Positions 23,223-36,006 of a DNA stretch of 64,000 nucleotides are shown here, one piece after another; within the stretch, counting starts at the first letter, position 1; each line of letters begins with the position of its first letter. The stretch is taken from positions 744,001 to 808,000 of the forward strand of contig JALMLS010000322.1 in NCBI GenBank assembly GCA_038496445.1, in the 5' to 3' direction. Source of the DNA: Trichosphaerium sp. ATCC 40318. Its lineage: Eukaryota > Discosea > Flabellinia > Trichosidae. The notes under the pieces are model-generated. The model did not search any database. It worked only from the letters and a program-made list of their open reading frames with translations, and was not told the origin of the DNA. A program made the translations under genes and the position numbers.

Positions 23223-26200
23223 ATGTCAGACTACGAACAATGCGACTACGATTACTCTGGTTCTGAAGGTTCGTCCTACGTGGATGGTGACGACGCCTTT
23301 GTATCAAGCGATGAGGATTTGGAACCCTACAGTGACGAGTGCGTTGAAATAGACGTAAACGCGAAGTTAGATATTTTGGGTCCGAAAAATAGCTACAAAA
23401 CAGCAACCAATGGCACGAGGGTACGTCTTTATATCAATAAAAAACCTCAGCTCTTTTTTTTGTATTTTTTTAGGCTTTTTTTTTTTCGTGCTAATGAATG
23501 ACTGTAGAATGGCGCTTGGATCACTATTGGTGAAAAGGAAGCAATACAGTTTGAGAGAAAACTAGAAATTGCAAAAAGGCGAGCTCCAAGGCCATCCTTT
23601 CGTGAAATTACAAAACCACATCCATTCCAAACATCGTTTCTACGCCCTAAATCGTATGTGAGGTATCTAGGTAAGAAAACAATTTTTTTTTTTTCGGTGG
23701 TTTGTTGACGCCTTTTACCCCTCAGACAAAGCGCCTGGTGAGGTTGATTTCACTAGCGAAGGCGTTGAGTATGAGATTGATGACCAGGATAGTCGCTGGC
23801 TTGACAATTATAACGCATCCTGTGGTACGAGAATTTAAAATTAAAACGTTTTTTTTTTCAAATTCTTTTTTCGCTCTAGTGAGCTACGCGCTTACTTTAC
23901 TTCACTTGACTGTTTCTTGCTTTGTATTAGTTCACTAACACACAACAAGATGAGTCTCAACATATAGACTCTGAAGATTTTGAAGAGTGGATTGACATTT
24001 TAGAAAAAAACGCGTATCACAAAGTACGCAAGAATTGTTTTCTAAAAGTTTTGTTTAATCTAATATGTTGTTTAGTACCAGGAACTGGGGTTAGATATTA
24101 ACGACAATGAAGAAGTTTTTTGTTCAGTTTGCCTAGTACGACATTTTTTTTTGATTTTTTTTTTGAATTATTTGATTGTTAACAAAATCAACGCTTTTAG
24201 ACATCAGATTCTGATGATACAAATAAGATTGTATTTTGTGATGAGTGTGATATACCTGTTCATCAGCAATGCTATGGAATACGTCTTATTCCTGAAGGAC
24301 AGTGGTATTGTTGTGCTTGTGCAGCGCGTAAAAAACCTAAATGCAATATGTGTGGGAAAAAAGGTAAGTCAAACTAAGTCATTTACATTCTTCTCTTAAG
24401 CATTATCTACGCGTAGATTGTTCCGTTTATTTACCCTTAATTTTTCTGAAATAAATTATTTTGTCAGGTTTGAAATATTAAACTGTAGTAATAGGCGGTG
24501 CTATGAAACCAACTTTTAATTTTGATCATTGGGTGCATGTTCAATGCGCTCTATGGACTCCACAGATGTCCTTCTTCGAACCAGATTGTTGTGGTAGTCC
24601 TTATTATGCTGAAAGGATAAATACTAAGCGTAAAATGTGCTACTTGTGCAAAAATCGCGTTGGGTATCCTGTCAAATGTTACTCAAGGTACTTTCACTGA
24701 ATTCATTTAATTTTTTATATCTGTTGTTTATGGTCATAAGCCCATTATCCGGTTAGGAACTGTCAAATTTTTTATCACGTTACTTGTGCTCAACGCAATT
24801 GTCTTGCTGTGGTTATACAGGAGGATGATGAAGGCAATTTTGAATACAAATCGTGGTGTGGCCGGCATACACCTCAACAGTACAGGTACATATCATTTAT
24901 ATTCGCGTTTTCTAGCTGGTGTACTCGCTGTATATTTTGCGTAAATTTGTTTTGGCTACTTGCACTAAACTCATGAAATCTTGTAGAATGAAACGAAAAC
25001 GCGAGTTACAAATGCGTAAGGATAAGCAAGAACGTATGCAAAAGCGTTTACGTGGTATTAAGCGCAGATTATCAACTAAACAGAGACAAAGCTTGAACAT
25101 AAGCCAAGCAACAGTCAAAACAGATTGGTGGGATTCAAGCAGTGACTCAGTATGGTTTTCATTTTAATTTATTTACGCACGAGGTAACACGGTATTTAGG
25201 AGTCTGATGCAAAGGGTAGACAAGCACGTAAGAAGCGTACTGCTCAGTTTCGGTTTTGTGGTGGTTTAGAGCTTTCTAATGCAAGAAAATTGATTAAAAA
25301 ACCACCTCCTATTGTTGGTGTTGTTTTCAAGTATTGGGCTAAGAGAAGGACTGGTAAGTGTTGTGAGAACTATGATTGTGAGGATTTAACTTATTGTAGA
25401 ACGTCATGGTTTGCCTCTTTTGAAGCGCTTACAGGTATGGTTTAACTTCTTTCTTATTGCACACCTTTTACTTTATTTCTAATGGAATTTGTAGCCTTCC
25501 ATTGTTCTTAATCTTCGTGGTGAACTCAGCGAGCGCCCAGAGGATATGGTATAGAATTTACGTTGTTTATTTGTACTTACTGTGTTTTGTAGACTTTGGA
25601 AGAACTAGATGAAAACGTTAATCATCTCAAACAATACCGTTTCTGGATTGAGCAACTACGAACATTATTACAAGTAATAAAGTACGTAATCGTACACGAG
25701 TAGCCAATCGATTCTTTCTTTTTTTTTGGTTTAGTGCACTAAGCTTTGATTTCTTATTCTTCTTTTTACAGAACTCGTGAGTTGCAGAAGAACAAATATA
25801 TCCAGTCTACTGTTGATATTTTTGATATGAAGCACAAACCATGGGTAAAAGCTGCTAGAGACTTTGTGGAAATCTTGCGAGCGTGCGTATTGCTCTTTTT
25901 GTATTGTATGGCTTACCTTGTTTAGCGAAGACACTCAAAAGATTTTCTGGTATCCAGTGTCACGAGAGGAAGTACCAAAGTATGAAAGTTATGTCTCAAG
26001 TCCAATGGATCTATCTACAATTGAGACGAAACTTAATACTTGGGAGTACGAGGATGAGTCAGAGGTTATGGTACGTCAATCTTGGAGATCTCCGTTTGAA
26101 GAAAGTTTTTGCTAAGTCAGTATTAGGATGACTTAACGTTGATGTTTGATAATGCTATTGATTTTAACGATGTAGACACGATATTCTACAATGAGGCTGT

Positions 26201-27363
26201 ACGGCTAAAGAAGTTAACATATGAATTAGCAGGAATGAAGATTGAAATTAAACAAGAAATACAGCCAGAATTACCGAAACCGCAAACTAAGCACCAAAAC
26301 GCCAAGCGTAATGGAAAGGTATTAAGACGTAGTTATAGTCGGCATGATGATTCTGATTTTGCTGATTACGAAGACAAAGTTGAATCTGAGGACTTTGACG
26401 AGGCTTCTGAGGTATGTATTAAAATCACCCAATTTTTTTTGACATGGAAAAAAGTCAACGTTTGGTAAAGCTTTCGTTTACTCACGCACTGTTTAGCATA
26501 CTCAAGGTTATTATATGGGTTCGGACTATGATGATGAAGAATCAAGTGAAGTACCTGTAGTGGTAACTCCTGTTAGAAAAAAGAAAAAAGTTAAGGTCAA
26601 AACTAAAAACGTTAAAAAGGTCAGGAAAATTAAAGCTCGCGCATCACTATCGAATGGAAGACCAAAAAAGAAACGACGACCGAAATCGCGCGTAGCTTAT
26701 TCGAACTACACAGAGTCTTCAAGTGCTAGTAAAGATCATTCATTGTCTTCATCATCAAGCGAGTACTATGAAGCACCTCCCAAAAAGCCTTCTGTAAAGA
26801 AAAAAAAGCGGTACAAGAAAAAAGAACAAAAAAAGAGAAAAAAACCAAAGAAGAAGGGTCAGCGTATTCTACACTCAAATGGCTACTCCTCAGGGGAGTT
26901 TTACCCAGAAGAAGATATGGTTGATCCAAATGATAACTTTGAGCCTCCAGTACGAACAAGAGAAATAGAGGATGATGATCATCAGTATGATTATAGTAGT
27001 GATGAACCTCAGAAGGGTTACAGGAAAAAAACACGTAAGGATAGAAAAAAATATAAAAGTCACAAAAAACAAAACTTTAACGGGCAAAAACCAGGAGGGA
27101 GTAGGTCAAAATCTAAAAAAAGAAAAGTGTCTTCTTCTTCTCACACAAAAAAAAAACAAAAACAACAACAACAAGAGCAAAAAGTTACACAACATAGGAA
27201 GACTACAAAACGCAAGCGTGATCATACATCTTCGTCTTCTATTGCTGTAAACACTCGGAAGAGGAAAAAGCGTAAAGCAGCAGTAAGAGTAAGAAGTAAA
27301 GTGACCTCACTTCCTCCTGATAGTATAAGCTATGAGGAGAGTAGTTCAATGTCGTGGTCATGA
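23223..27363 (+). CDS. BRPF: BRPF/NTO1-like PHD-bromodomain scaffold protein
   Basis: This type of protein is the reader scaffold of MYST histone acetyltransferase complexes (BRPF with MOZ/HBO1, yeast Nto1 in NuA3). From ATG 23223 there is an acidic N-terminus, then an EPC-like segment. Next comes PHD1 (VFCSVCL...[16 protein letters not shown]...WYCCAC), a zinc knuckle ([12 protein letters not shown]), an extended PHD ([12 protein letters not shown]...CYLCKNR...[12 protein letters not shown]...WCGRHTP), a basic coiled region, and a bromodomain ([45 protein letters not shown] with the acetyl-lysine Asn). The ~280-residue tail is Lys/Ser-rich with a Gln run and is probably disordered. No PWWP domain is seen, unlike animal BRPF1. 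The stop TGA is followed at once by an A-run. Some small exons around 25400-25700 are uncertain. Confidence 0.88.
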
Positions 27364-27648
27364 AAAAAAAAAAAAAAAAAAAGAAAAAGGAAAAAGGAAA
27401 AAAAAAAGAAAATGTATGTAATGTTTTTTTTTGGCTTAAACGCTCAGCTGTTATTTATTTTGTGAATAGCGTTTTTTGTATGTACAATAAAAAAGGTGTA
27501 AATTTGGTCAGTAGATTTGTTTCAAACAACTGTGGTTCTTTTATGGGGTTGCTGATGTTCATAGTAATTACTATGTGCTACTTTATTTTAGATTTATATT
27601 AATGTTAATAGTTGTATGTATACTAAGAAACACTTCTTTTAATTTTGT
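27364..27648. other. Convergent 3' interval
   Basis: Starts with a run of about 18 A, then T-rich sequence with AATAAA near 27486. It contains the 3' ends of two convergent genes; no gene. Confidence 0.5.
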
Positions 27649-30568
27649 TCACTTCCACAGAGAGCGTGCATAACGCCATAATGAGTGAACGGACCGAATA
27701 AAGTAATAAGGAATGCTCAATGCCCTAGAAACCGTGAGTAAAAAAAAGAAAAAAAGAAGAAATTACTCACGTGGTTGATAGAAAAATCACAGGATAGAAT
27801 ATAAATTGTAAAACGTTGAAGGTAGTGATAGCCTTGCGCTTGTGAGAATCCGTATTCATATTATTCTTTCTACAAACATGAGCGCACAGTCTAAAAGCCA
27901 CATTAGATAAAAAAGTACATTTGGATGGTACCTTTTTGCAGCATCCCGCATCTCTTTATCACTCTTGCGTTCATCAAAGCATTCCTAAGAAACACATTAT
28001 GCCGGTAATAGCGTTAAGTCATTAAATGTACAAGTCTAAAAACAGCAAACAAGACATAGTCGTGATTATCTGGTAAATCGCTTTCAAGGAAGAATTTGTA
28101 CATGCGTAGTCTGTTAAAAATGAACGCATTAGCAAAATAGATAATGATGAAAAAATACGCAGAAAAGTACGTGAGTTTTAAGTAGTTGGCCAAGGCATCT
28201 TCGAGGTATGGTTTAACTCGTTCAATTTTAACACTGTCTGGATCACCTTTTTACTTCGTTAACTTAATCAACCTTATGATGGAAAAATGCCACACTGGCC
28301 AGTGGGTTTGACAGGGAGTCATGCCTGAAAGGTTTGTTGGAAACTCAACGTTGCCTGATTTATACCAGAGTACAATTGGAGCTCCCTGAACAGACCAAAA
28401 ATGGAGTTGACCACCCAACCAAAATAGAAAAGAATGTACCTGGTTTATAAATATTAAGGTCAAGGAAGAATGGTTCTAGTTGTTGCAATAACGGAGTTTC
28501 CCACTTGGGTTCTGGTCTTGAAATAAATTCGAGAAATAGTTGCAAGGACTCAACTTGATAGCTACGTAATCCTGGGTCTTCCCCTTTGTAAACCCGCCAC
28601 ACAATATCTTCCATCATAGAATGCGCTTGAATATGTGCAAGCTCCCCTATCATATCAAGAATGTCCTACCAAAAGCATTAGTAACCTCTTCTCATTGCAA
28701 AGTCTTGTCGCAAAAACCAATTGTTTCAAATTGGCTTGTAATTATATAAAACAGTGCAATAGTGGTTGCAAGAAAATTTGCTGAATACATGCTCAGGCAG
28801 CATCTTCAGGAAACGTTGGAGATTCTTCAGCCACTAGTGTCGTTGCAATCGAACAGTATAGTGTATAGATTCACTGATTAAAAACAAACAAGCAAACACT
28901 TACTGAAAACGATGCTGTGTTCAGGTTAACACCAGGCACATCTGGAAGGGTTTGAAGGTTTATCTTGGCATATTCAATTAATTTTTTACTCTGGGATGCT
29001 TTACTAGAACCAAGCATAGCTGTAAAAGGGTATAAGATACAAACAAAGTATGAAACGCACCGAATTGGTCGTGTATCCATACAAAAATAGGTTGCTGTGC
29101 TTCTACTGGGCTTTCCCAGTCTATTGGACGTTCATTACGATTATACTGATCAACGTTAACAATAGGCAACTACAAACACATCAAGGATACCTTGGGGACT
29201 ACTGGGCTCTTTAAAGGCTGATTGAGGTCTGTGGCAAACTCATTTAGAAATCTCGCTGTTGTTGATGATTGTTCGAAATCAGGTTTACCTTGGTATTGCT
29301 TGGCAATGTATGCAGCAACATCAAATTGAAATGGTTCTTTTCCAAAGTTTATGCGAACTTTAGCATTGTTTGACCTCATACCAACAGTTGCAAAGTGTTT
29401 GTGACCTTCTATAACCTACCACAATAATCAGAAACTTTTAAGAGTATCTACAGTCGTACATACTGTCCCGTTTGGACATTCCATATTAAGGTTCCATTCT
29501 TTGTAAAAAATAGTTGTTTAGATGAAAAGTCAAACCCACATCCGATAGTATCATGAATACCCCATTTTGATTTGAAGACATACGTCCAAGCATGTTCTTT
29601 GAAGATAAATATTAACAATAAAGTGATGAACAAATTTACAAAAGAGCATTCGCACGAAGGTACAAGCCACCATCGTCTCTAGTTCAAGAAATTAGTTGAG
29701 TGTCATATATCAGTGACTTATTATTACGCATTATATCCGTATGAATACTTTGCACATCCTGGAAATGACTTGGCCTTTGAAAAATCTTTGAACGCAGCAC
29801 CAACGCAAATACCACTTATATAAGAGTAAAGACTTATAAACAGTCGATTACTAAGGTACACTTACCTATTATGTTGGTCGGCATCTACCACATAAACCTC
29901 ATAGTACGACACAGATGCGATTTTACCAAAAGGAAGTGGTCTCATCGGATTTGACGCTTGAAAACTCTAGAAAAAAGAGCAAAGCGTAATCAGCAATCAC
30001 ATGCCATGTTTAGAGGATGCATACCATAGGATTACCATCGCCAATATATGATATCTCTGTATTATTTTTTGAAAATGATAAACCTTGGTCATGTTCTTCT
30101 GTCCAATAAAAGTCACGTGCGTGACAAAAACATATCAAAAAAAAAAATAGTGACCTTACTTTCTTTTACAAGTTGAAGTGATCTCATGTACGAGTAAAGT
30201 GGGTATCGCTCGTAAAACAGTTGTTTCCACATCATTCCTTTCGGAAGTGTTTGAACCCATTTGTATCTTCTACAAAGGCTTGCCTAAACAACTTAAATAA
30301 GTAATGATCGACAGCAAACACTAGTACCCAAAGAGATTCAGCAGAATACACCTTTTCCCAACTCTTTGACACCAATGGAATCGCATCTATTCACTGTTAG
30401 CTAATTATGCATAGATAAACCGTATACCAGCTTGTTTGATTGGTATCAACTTAATTATCTTGTGGGCGATCTAATACGTATCATGAGGAATAATACACAG
30501 TCTCGAGGTACAATACAAACCTCAAGTGGTATTTTAGACAATAAATCAGTTGCTATTGGTGAGTTCAT
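27649..30568 (-). CDS. SPRY-domain protein, possible F-box-like start and C-terminal membrane segment
   Basis: The start near 30568 gives MNSPIATDLLSKIPLE, which with the next exon (AIPLVSKSWEK) resembles an F-box, though that splice phase is not certain. A central SPRY domain is clear: YYEVYVVDADQ, SICVGAAF, then IGCGFDFSSKQLFFTKNGT and VRINFGKEPFQFDV. After it come long helical exons without recognised domains (VDQYNRNERPIDWESPVE; MMEDIVWRVYKGEDPGLRSY). The C-terminal exons hold a hydrophobic stretch (FNVLQFIFYPVIFLSTTALS) before the stop at 27649, so the protein may be membrane anchored. SPRY domains bind proteins, often as ubiquitin-ligase adaptors. About a dozen introns make exact joins uncertain, and the hydrophobic end could belong to a separate short gene. 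Confidence 0.65.
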
Positions 30569-31248
30569 TGCTGAGTTTGCTGTTTAAGTACAAGCACGTG
30601 CTTAACACATTAATATCGACTCAAGATAAGCATACTCTTGTTAGGGAATGAAAGATCCTTATCAAGAGGGTAGTAATTGATAGAAAGTTACGCCAACTTT
30701 TTGGCTGAGGTTACTTTTCAAAAAAAAGTGGCTGGACAAAATAATCCTGTCAGTATCAAGTTCAACGCAATAGACAACTAAATTGGCAGTACAAATAGCC
30801 CCCTCAATGTAGGAAAGTGATCTTGACCGCGTTTTGGCGTAGCTGTAAGCTAGGCTTCCCAATATCAACCTTCAAACCAGTAACGGAAATATGTTGGGCC
30901 ATCTTTTGCTCCCTCATGTACATCAAATACGCAGCTTATGATATGATCAAAAGTTCAAGGGTAGGTACAATCGTATTGCCGTTTTCAGTTTGTATAAGTA
31001 CTCTTCTGCTATACATTGAACTTACTCGTGCCTAGTGGTGAGAACACTAAAGCTATTCTTGTACTCCACGACTAGGACAGCTTTTGAAACAATAAAAACA
31101 TTTATTGGACAAAGTTAAGTGTACAGTATCATTAAAACAGTTACAGTAATCAACAGTATTAACACATTTTCTTGGAGTATTGCACTGCGAGCATTACTCG
31201 TTGTTTTCATGCAAACGTCTTTGTTTGGTAACACGAATAAAGTAGATG
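30569..31248. other. Intergenic with possible coding remnant
   Basis: No supported gene. On the minus strand, 30780-30980 has a stretch that reads MREQKMAQHISVTGLKVD and then shifts frame, with no start, splice pattern or family that I recognise. It could be a decayed gene. Confidence 0.3.
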
Positions 31249-32855
31249 CTAACGGTGTGTTAATGTAAATATCAATGGTGACATGTCCGTACAAATAGTA
31301 GATAGAGTGGCAGGACAGTTCAAAATCTCAGCTTCTACGTCTTTAATATCAACAACACAGTTGTCTTTCCATTCAAAAAGAGCATTAGGTTCATCTATTA
31401 AGAACATCAATACAATCCTTCCTTCAAAGAGATACAATCCGAAACAGTTATATTTGTATCTTTGTTATCAAATGTAAGAACTCCACCAAGCTCCAATGTA
31501 AAGTTACCTTTGAATACGGTTATTGTACAATAAGATAACAATGTTATGTGACGAATCTTGAATATATATATTGTCTGAAATGGTTCTAACATCAGAAACA
31601 AAAACATCTGTTGTAACGATTACTGTACCTTCATCACAAAAACCTGAATCAAAAACTGAAATATTATTACAACTTGCACTAGGCGGCATAGTTGTAGAAG
31701 CAACTGGGGGTTGTGTAGTTGCTGAAGAAACGGTTGTAGGAGAAGTTGTTGAATTAGCGGCTATAGGTGGCATGGTTGTTGGTATTGGAAATGGGTCATC
31801 TCCAAGCATTGATTAGTACGCTAACAAGCAATGAGGGAACGGAACTAGACTATGTTATACATGTGTCAACCATACCATACATTGGCTTTATTGCTTCAGA
31901 ACCTAGTATCTCAGCATTGACTTTGTTCAGCGAATCTATAATGTCTCCATTTGGTGCTCTTGGATTCTCAAAGTCAAAGTATGCTATAAGGTCAGTATCG
32001 TTGGTATCAATTGGATTACTGAATAAAGACTCAAATTCTTCTATTGTTAGAACTTTCGACCAAAATGAAATATTGTCAAGAGTGCCCTATTGGTTGTACA
32101 TTGTGAGAAAAAACACGGATTGAATACGAGATGTTTAAGTTGTTTTTTTTTTTATGTTTGTACTGTCAAGCCATTGATTGCATCGTTCATAGAAGGCTCA
32201 CCACCGATATAACTATCATTCAAAGCCTCATGAACTAGTTTACCATAGTCTCCTTTAAACATGGTCACGTTTTTTCCTATTTCTTTGGAGAATAATAAAG
32301 TTGCATTCCGTTGAGTACTTCTTGCGTATCCAACAAGAAACCATTTATCCTTGACAATCGATGTTCTTTCTTGAAAGATAATTCGACAACTTGTAAGTAC
32401 AGTATGATAATATGCTAATATGTCACAGCCTAGCATTCCATAATCTGAATTACAATCAACTAAAAGCACTAAACAATGATAGAGTACCGATATATACAAA
32501 ATCTCCAAGAGGGCAACCTAGTTCTACAGGAGCATTACAGAAAATAGTAGCTATTTGATCAATTGGTGACGGACAAGCCCTAAAAAACAAAGAATCAAAT
32601 TTGTATCTTTGTTAAAATGACGCTGTTGCTTAAACTTCAACACAGCTGAGCACTTTTCTAGGCTATGTAGCCTACAATTTCTAACTACGATATCTCAGTA
32701 AACTCTCTCTGAGTGCAAAAATTAACTTACCTTGTGCCAAGTCACTCTGATACTGGTTTGCCTGCTGCTGACAGAATAACAACTACTACTCTGCTAAGAA
32801 TAACAATACTAGTTGCTAAAATCGCAAAGAATCTCCATAAACTCAACTCTTTCAT
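31249..32855 (-). CDS. Secreted LamG-like protein with Thr/Pro-rich linker
   Basis: The ATG at 32855 opens MKELSLWRFFAILATSIVILS, a signal peptide or signal anchor. Cys-containing exons follow (CPSPIDQIATIFCNAPVELGC), then a concanavalin-like LamG/pentraxin fold: WFLVGYARSTQRNATLLFSK, YIGGEPSMNDAINGL, DNISFWSKVLTIEEFESLF and LIAYFDFENP. Next is a mucin-like run of Thr, Pro and Ala (PTTVSSATTQPP) and a Cys-bearing C-terminal region (SVFDSGFCDEGTVIV; LELGGVLTFDNKDTN) to TAG at 31249. Such proteins bind sugars or extracellular ligands, consistent with a surface or secreted role. One join near 31500-31530 changes frame and needs an intron I cannot place exactly. Confidence 0.65.
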
Positions 32856-34296
32856 TACTAACAATCTTGCTTTACAAAACGCTATGCTGCCAATTTGAGG
32901 TAAGTGTGGTTTCAGATACTTCAAGTATTTACCTCAGTTACTGTTCAATGAACAAGACTTAGGATAGTACAATCTAACAAGGTAGTACGATATACAACAG
33001 TGGAAGTACCCATAGTTTTAAAGGGAACAATCCAATTGTAGAGAACAAAAGCGAACTCTGTGTAACCCTTCATAGCTTATAAATATACACACAATTGCTG
33101 GTAGATGTTTCTCAGGTGTTTCAATAGATAAAACGCTTACATTAACTATCCTAGTATCACTTTACAATTTCAAATTTATCTTACAAGCTCAAAGAACAGT
33201 TCGTAAATATTGACACGTGTTCTTGCAAATACTTCTTACAAGTTCTTAAAACTGCTCATTAATATTGGTACGTGTCTTGGCAGGTGCTTCAAAAAATACA
33301 CATTCATTCTTCTTTGCAAGTTCATATCCTTCTTCTGTGGTTACATGTTTAGCTTCTTCCGTGCCCACTTCTTCCAAGTACCACAGGAAATGTTCTTATA
33401 TCTTCCAAGTCTTAGAGTCTGCTTACCAAAGCCTAGTGCCGCAAGTTTTCATCCAATAGGCAAAACCAAATCTAGTACAAAGTTTCTTTTTACGAAATCT
33501 TAAATGCAGCAAAAACTGTTAAGTTCTCGAACAAAATCGATTCTAAAAGGAATAACAGCTTGTTCAATAATGCTGCGTTTTATGCCAGTGTTTTTCAGTA
33601 ATCTGACGTCAAGGGCAGTAGCGTTTTGGGTTTGAGAAATACAGCTTTTTGTTAGTTCGAAAGCTTGTACTCGAGATGGTTTGTGAACCAGGTAAATCCA
33701 CCAGAGTGTGCAAGGTATTCTATTGGTGTAACTTTATGGAGTACTTGGTATGGTGGTAAGAGCAGAAGATCACGTGCTAATCGGGAGTTAAGTTTTGAAC
33801 GTAGCTTAATTGAAAATACAATAGCGCTATTTCAAGTCAACTCCTTTACTGAGTTTTATACAAGCATCAACTAACGACGATAAGACTGGCGCGTCTAATT
33901 CGAAACTGGCCATTCTAAAACAGCTGTACACGCTCAAGACGCAGCGAAGACTTGCCTTTTACGCTACTTTTTCCTTTTTTGAACGCGTTTAAAGGTGAAA
34001 TAGCAGAATGGTACGTGAAACGCCATATTATACAGCAAACACGGCTTCTTGAACGTTTAACAGCGCAATCCTTTTTGTAAAGTGTGTTATGAAATGAATT
34101 ACGCGTACGACCGTTTTGTAAAAGGATGTGGCCGTATTTCGAAACTAAAATTGTAGAAAACTCGCAAGTTTAATTTTATGTGATTGGTTCCCATTTTCTC
34201 TTTTTTCTTTCTCGTATTTTCTTTCTTTAACATCCTGTTAAGTCTATCATAAAGCATAAGAAGAAATACAGTAAACTATGTCCTTCTTTGCGTTTA
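32856..34296. other. Gene-poor region containing a Ras fragment
   Basis: Apart from the Ras remnant listed separately, no gene is supported. A 69-residue ORF at 33665-33874 has no recognisable motif. A CACGTG lies near 33770. Confidence 0.4.
33225..33430 (-). pseudogene. Ras C-terminal fragment
   Basis: The minus strand encodes a diverged version of the last Ras exon found at 36804 and 39376. It reads [20 protein letters not shown], then PAKTRTNINEQF, but meets an in-frame TAA where the intact genes continue YELVREI. No other Ras exons are nearby. It is a decayed partial copy in opposite orientation to the two complete genes. Confidence 0.8.
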
Positions 34297-36006
34297 ATGG
34301 ATATTCCACGTGAGCTACAAACGTATATTTGTACCTTCAATGCTGAAGCATTTACAAAATTCCACACTCTATCAAAAAGAGCAGCAATTAATACACATTT
34401 TGATGAGATGTTACAAAGGAAAGGAGTGTGGATGCAATGGTATAAGAATGGAAATATACGCGCTTCTAAATATGTACTGAACGGACCACACAAACAATGG
34501 TATGAAAATGGAGAACGTAAGGAGCATAGCATGTGGGTTAATGGTAAACAGCATGGTGATTGTAAATTATGGCATCAGAATGGACATCTAAAGGAGCAAA
34601 GCACATGGGTTGATGGTAAATTAAACGGTGAACATAAACTATGGTATAAAAATGGACAACTTGATGAACAAACCATGTGGGTTAATGGTAAACGTCACGG
34701 AGAAAGTAAATTGTGGTTTGAAAAAGGACAACTTCAAAAACAAGTTGTGTGGGTTAATGGTAAACAACATGGTCAAAGTAAAGAATGGTATGAGAATGGC
34801 CAACTTGAGGATCAGCGTATGTGGATTGATGGTAAGCAAAACGGAGAAAATAAAGGATGGTATGAGAACGGACAACTTCGGAAACAAACCATGTGGCTTA
34901 ACGATAAAATACATGGAAAAAGTAAAGGATGGTATGAGAATGGACAACAGAAGTACCAGTGTACATGGGATGATGGAATGCAGCATGGCGAAAGAAAAGC
35001 ATGGTATGAGACCGGACAACTTGAGGAACAAAGCCTGTGGGTTGATGGTAAACAGCATGGCGAAAGTAAGGTATGGTATTCTAACGGGCAACTTGATGAA
35101 CAGACCATGTGGGTTAATGGTAAATGGCATGGAGAAAGTAATGAATGGTATCGGAATGGACAACTTGAGAAACAATGCATGTGGTCTAATGGTGAACTAA
35201 ATGGCGAAAATAAAACCTGGTATGAGAATGGTCAACTTTGGAAACAAACTGTATGGGTTAATGGTGAACTACATGGAGAAAATAAAGAATGGTATGAGAA
35301 TGGACAGCTCTGGAAACAAACCATGTGGATTAATCATAAAATACATGGAAAGAGTAAAGGATGGTATGAGAATGGACGACCGAAGTACCAGTGTACATGG
35401 GTTCATGGAATACAACATGGAGAAAGAAAAGCGTGGTATAAGAGTGGACAACTTGAGGAGCAAAGTATGTGGGTTGATGGTAAACAGCATGGCGAAAGTA
35501 AAGGATGGCATCTGAATGGACAACTTAAAGATCAAACCATGTGGGTTAATGATAAACTAAATGGTGAAAGCAACGATTGGTATGATGATGGGCAGCTCAA
35601 GGAACAAATCACATGGATTAACGGTAAGAAACATGGTGAAGGCAAGGAATGGTATCAGAACGGACAGCTCAAGTTGCAAACCACATGGATTGATGGTAAG
35701 ATAAATGGTAAAAGTAATGATTGGTATGATGATGGACAGCTCAAGGAATTGATCGTATGGGTTAATGGTAAAAAACATGGTGAAAGCAAGGGATGGTATG
35801 AAAATGGCCAAATAAAATACCAAACAAAACACATTGATGGTAAGAAAAGTGGCGAATCAAAACAGTGGTACAAAAATGGACAACTTAAGAGTCAAAGAAT
35901 GTGGGTAGATGATAAAGAACACGGTGTATCAACATGTTGGTCTACAAATGGAGAACTTGAAGAACAAAGCACATGGATTGATGATAAACGACAAAAACAA
36001 AACTAA
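34297..36006 (+). CDS. F-box-like/MORN-variant repeat protein, 569 aa
   Basis: An intronless ORF; the first in-frame ATG is 34297 (MDIPRELQTYICTF, F-box-like). After KRAAINTHFDEMLQRKGVW come about 22 tandem repeats of ~23 residues (69 nt), with consensus WYENGQL-x-x-Q-x-MWVNGK-x-HGESK. Many units are near-identical in DNA, suggesting recent unequal crossing-over or gene conversion. The repeats are rich in W, Q and E. The protein would form a long solenoid or beta surface. A role as a ubiquitin-ligase adaptor is inference from the head. Because units are in phase and AT-poor at fixed positions, long spurious ORFs appear in other frames on both strands. The 23-residue phase is kept throughout with no frameshift, so the gene is under selection or very young. 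Confidence 0.88.
   Translation: MDIPRELQTYICTFNAEAFTKFHTLSKRAAINTHFDEMLQRKGVWMQWYKNGNIRASKYVLNGPHKQWYENGERKEHSMWVNGKQHGDCKLWHQNGHLKEQSTWVDGKLNGEHKLWYKNGQLDEQTMWVNGKRHGESKLWFEKGQLQKQVVWVNGKQHGQSKEWYENGQLEDQRMWIDGKQNGENKGWYENGQLRKQTMWLNDKIHGKSKGWYENGQQKYQCTWDDGMQHGERKAWYETGQLEEQSLWVDGKQHGESKVWYSNGQLDEQTMWVNGKWHGESNEWYRNGQLEKQCMWSNGELNGENKTWYENGQLWKQTVWVNGELHGENKEWYENGQLWKQTMWINHKIHGKSKGWYENGRPKYQCTWVHGIQHGERKAWYKSGQLEEQSMWVDGKQHGESKGWHLNGQLKDQTMWVNDKLNGESNDWYDDGQLKEQITWINGKKHGEGKEWYQNGQLKLQTTWIDGKINGKSNDWYDDGQLKELIVWVNGKKHGESKGWYENGQIKYQTKHIDGKKSGESKQWYKNGQLKSQRMWVDDKEHGVSTCWSTNGELEEQSTWIDDKRQKQN

Noticed and set aside
26726-27034. Minus-strand 102-codon ORF
   Set aside because: Shadow of the Lys/Ser-rich tail of the BRPF-like gene.
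34639-35180. Long minus-strand ORFs (178 and 122 codons) opposite the MORN array
   Set aside because: They are frame shadows of the 69-nt repeat, which carries no stop in those frames. Their own translation just mirrors the repeat.
34297-36006. CRISPR-like array
   Set aside because: The periodic 69-nt units are coding, in one frame, without spacer-repeat structure.
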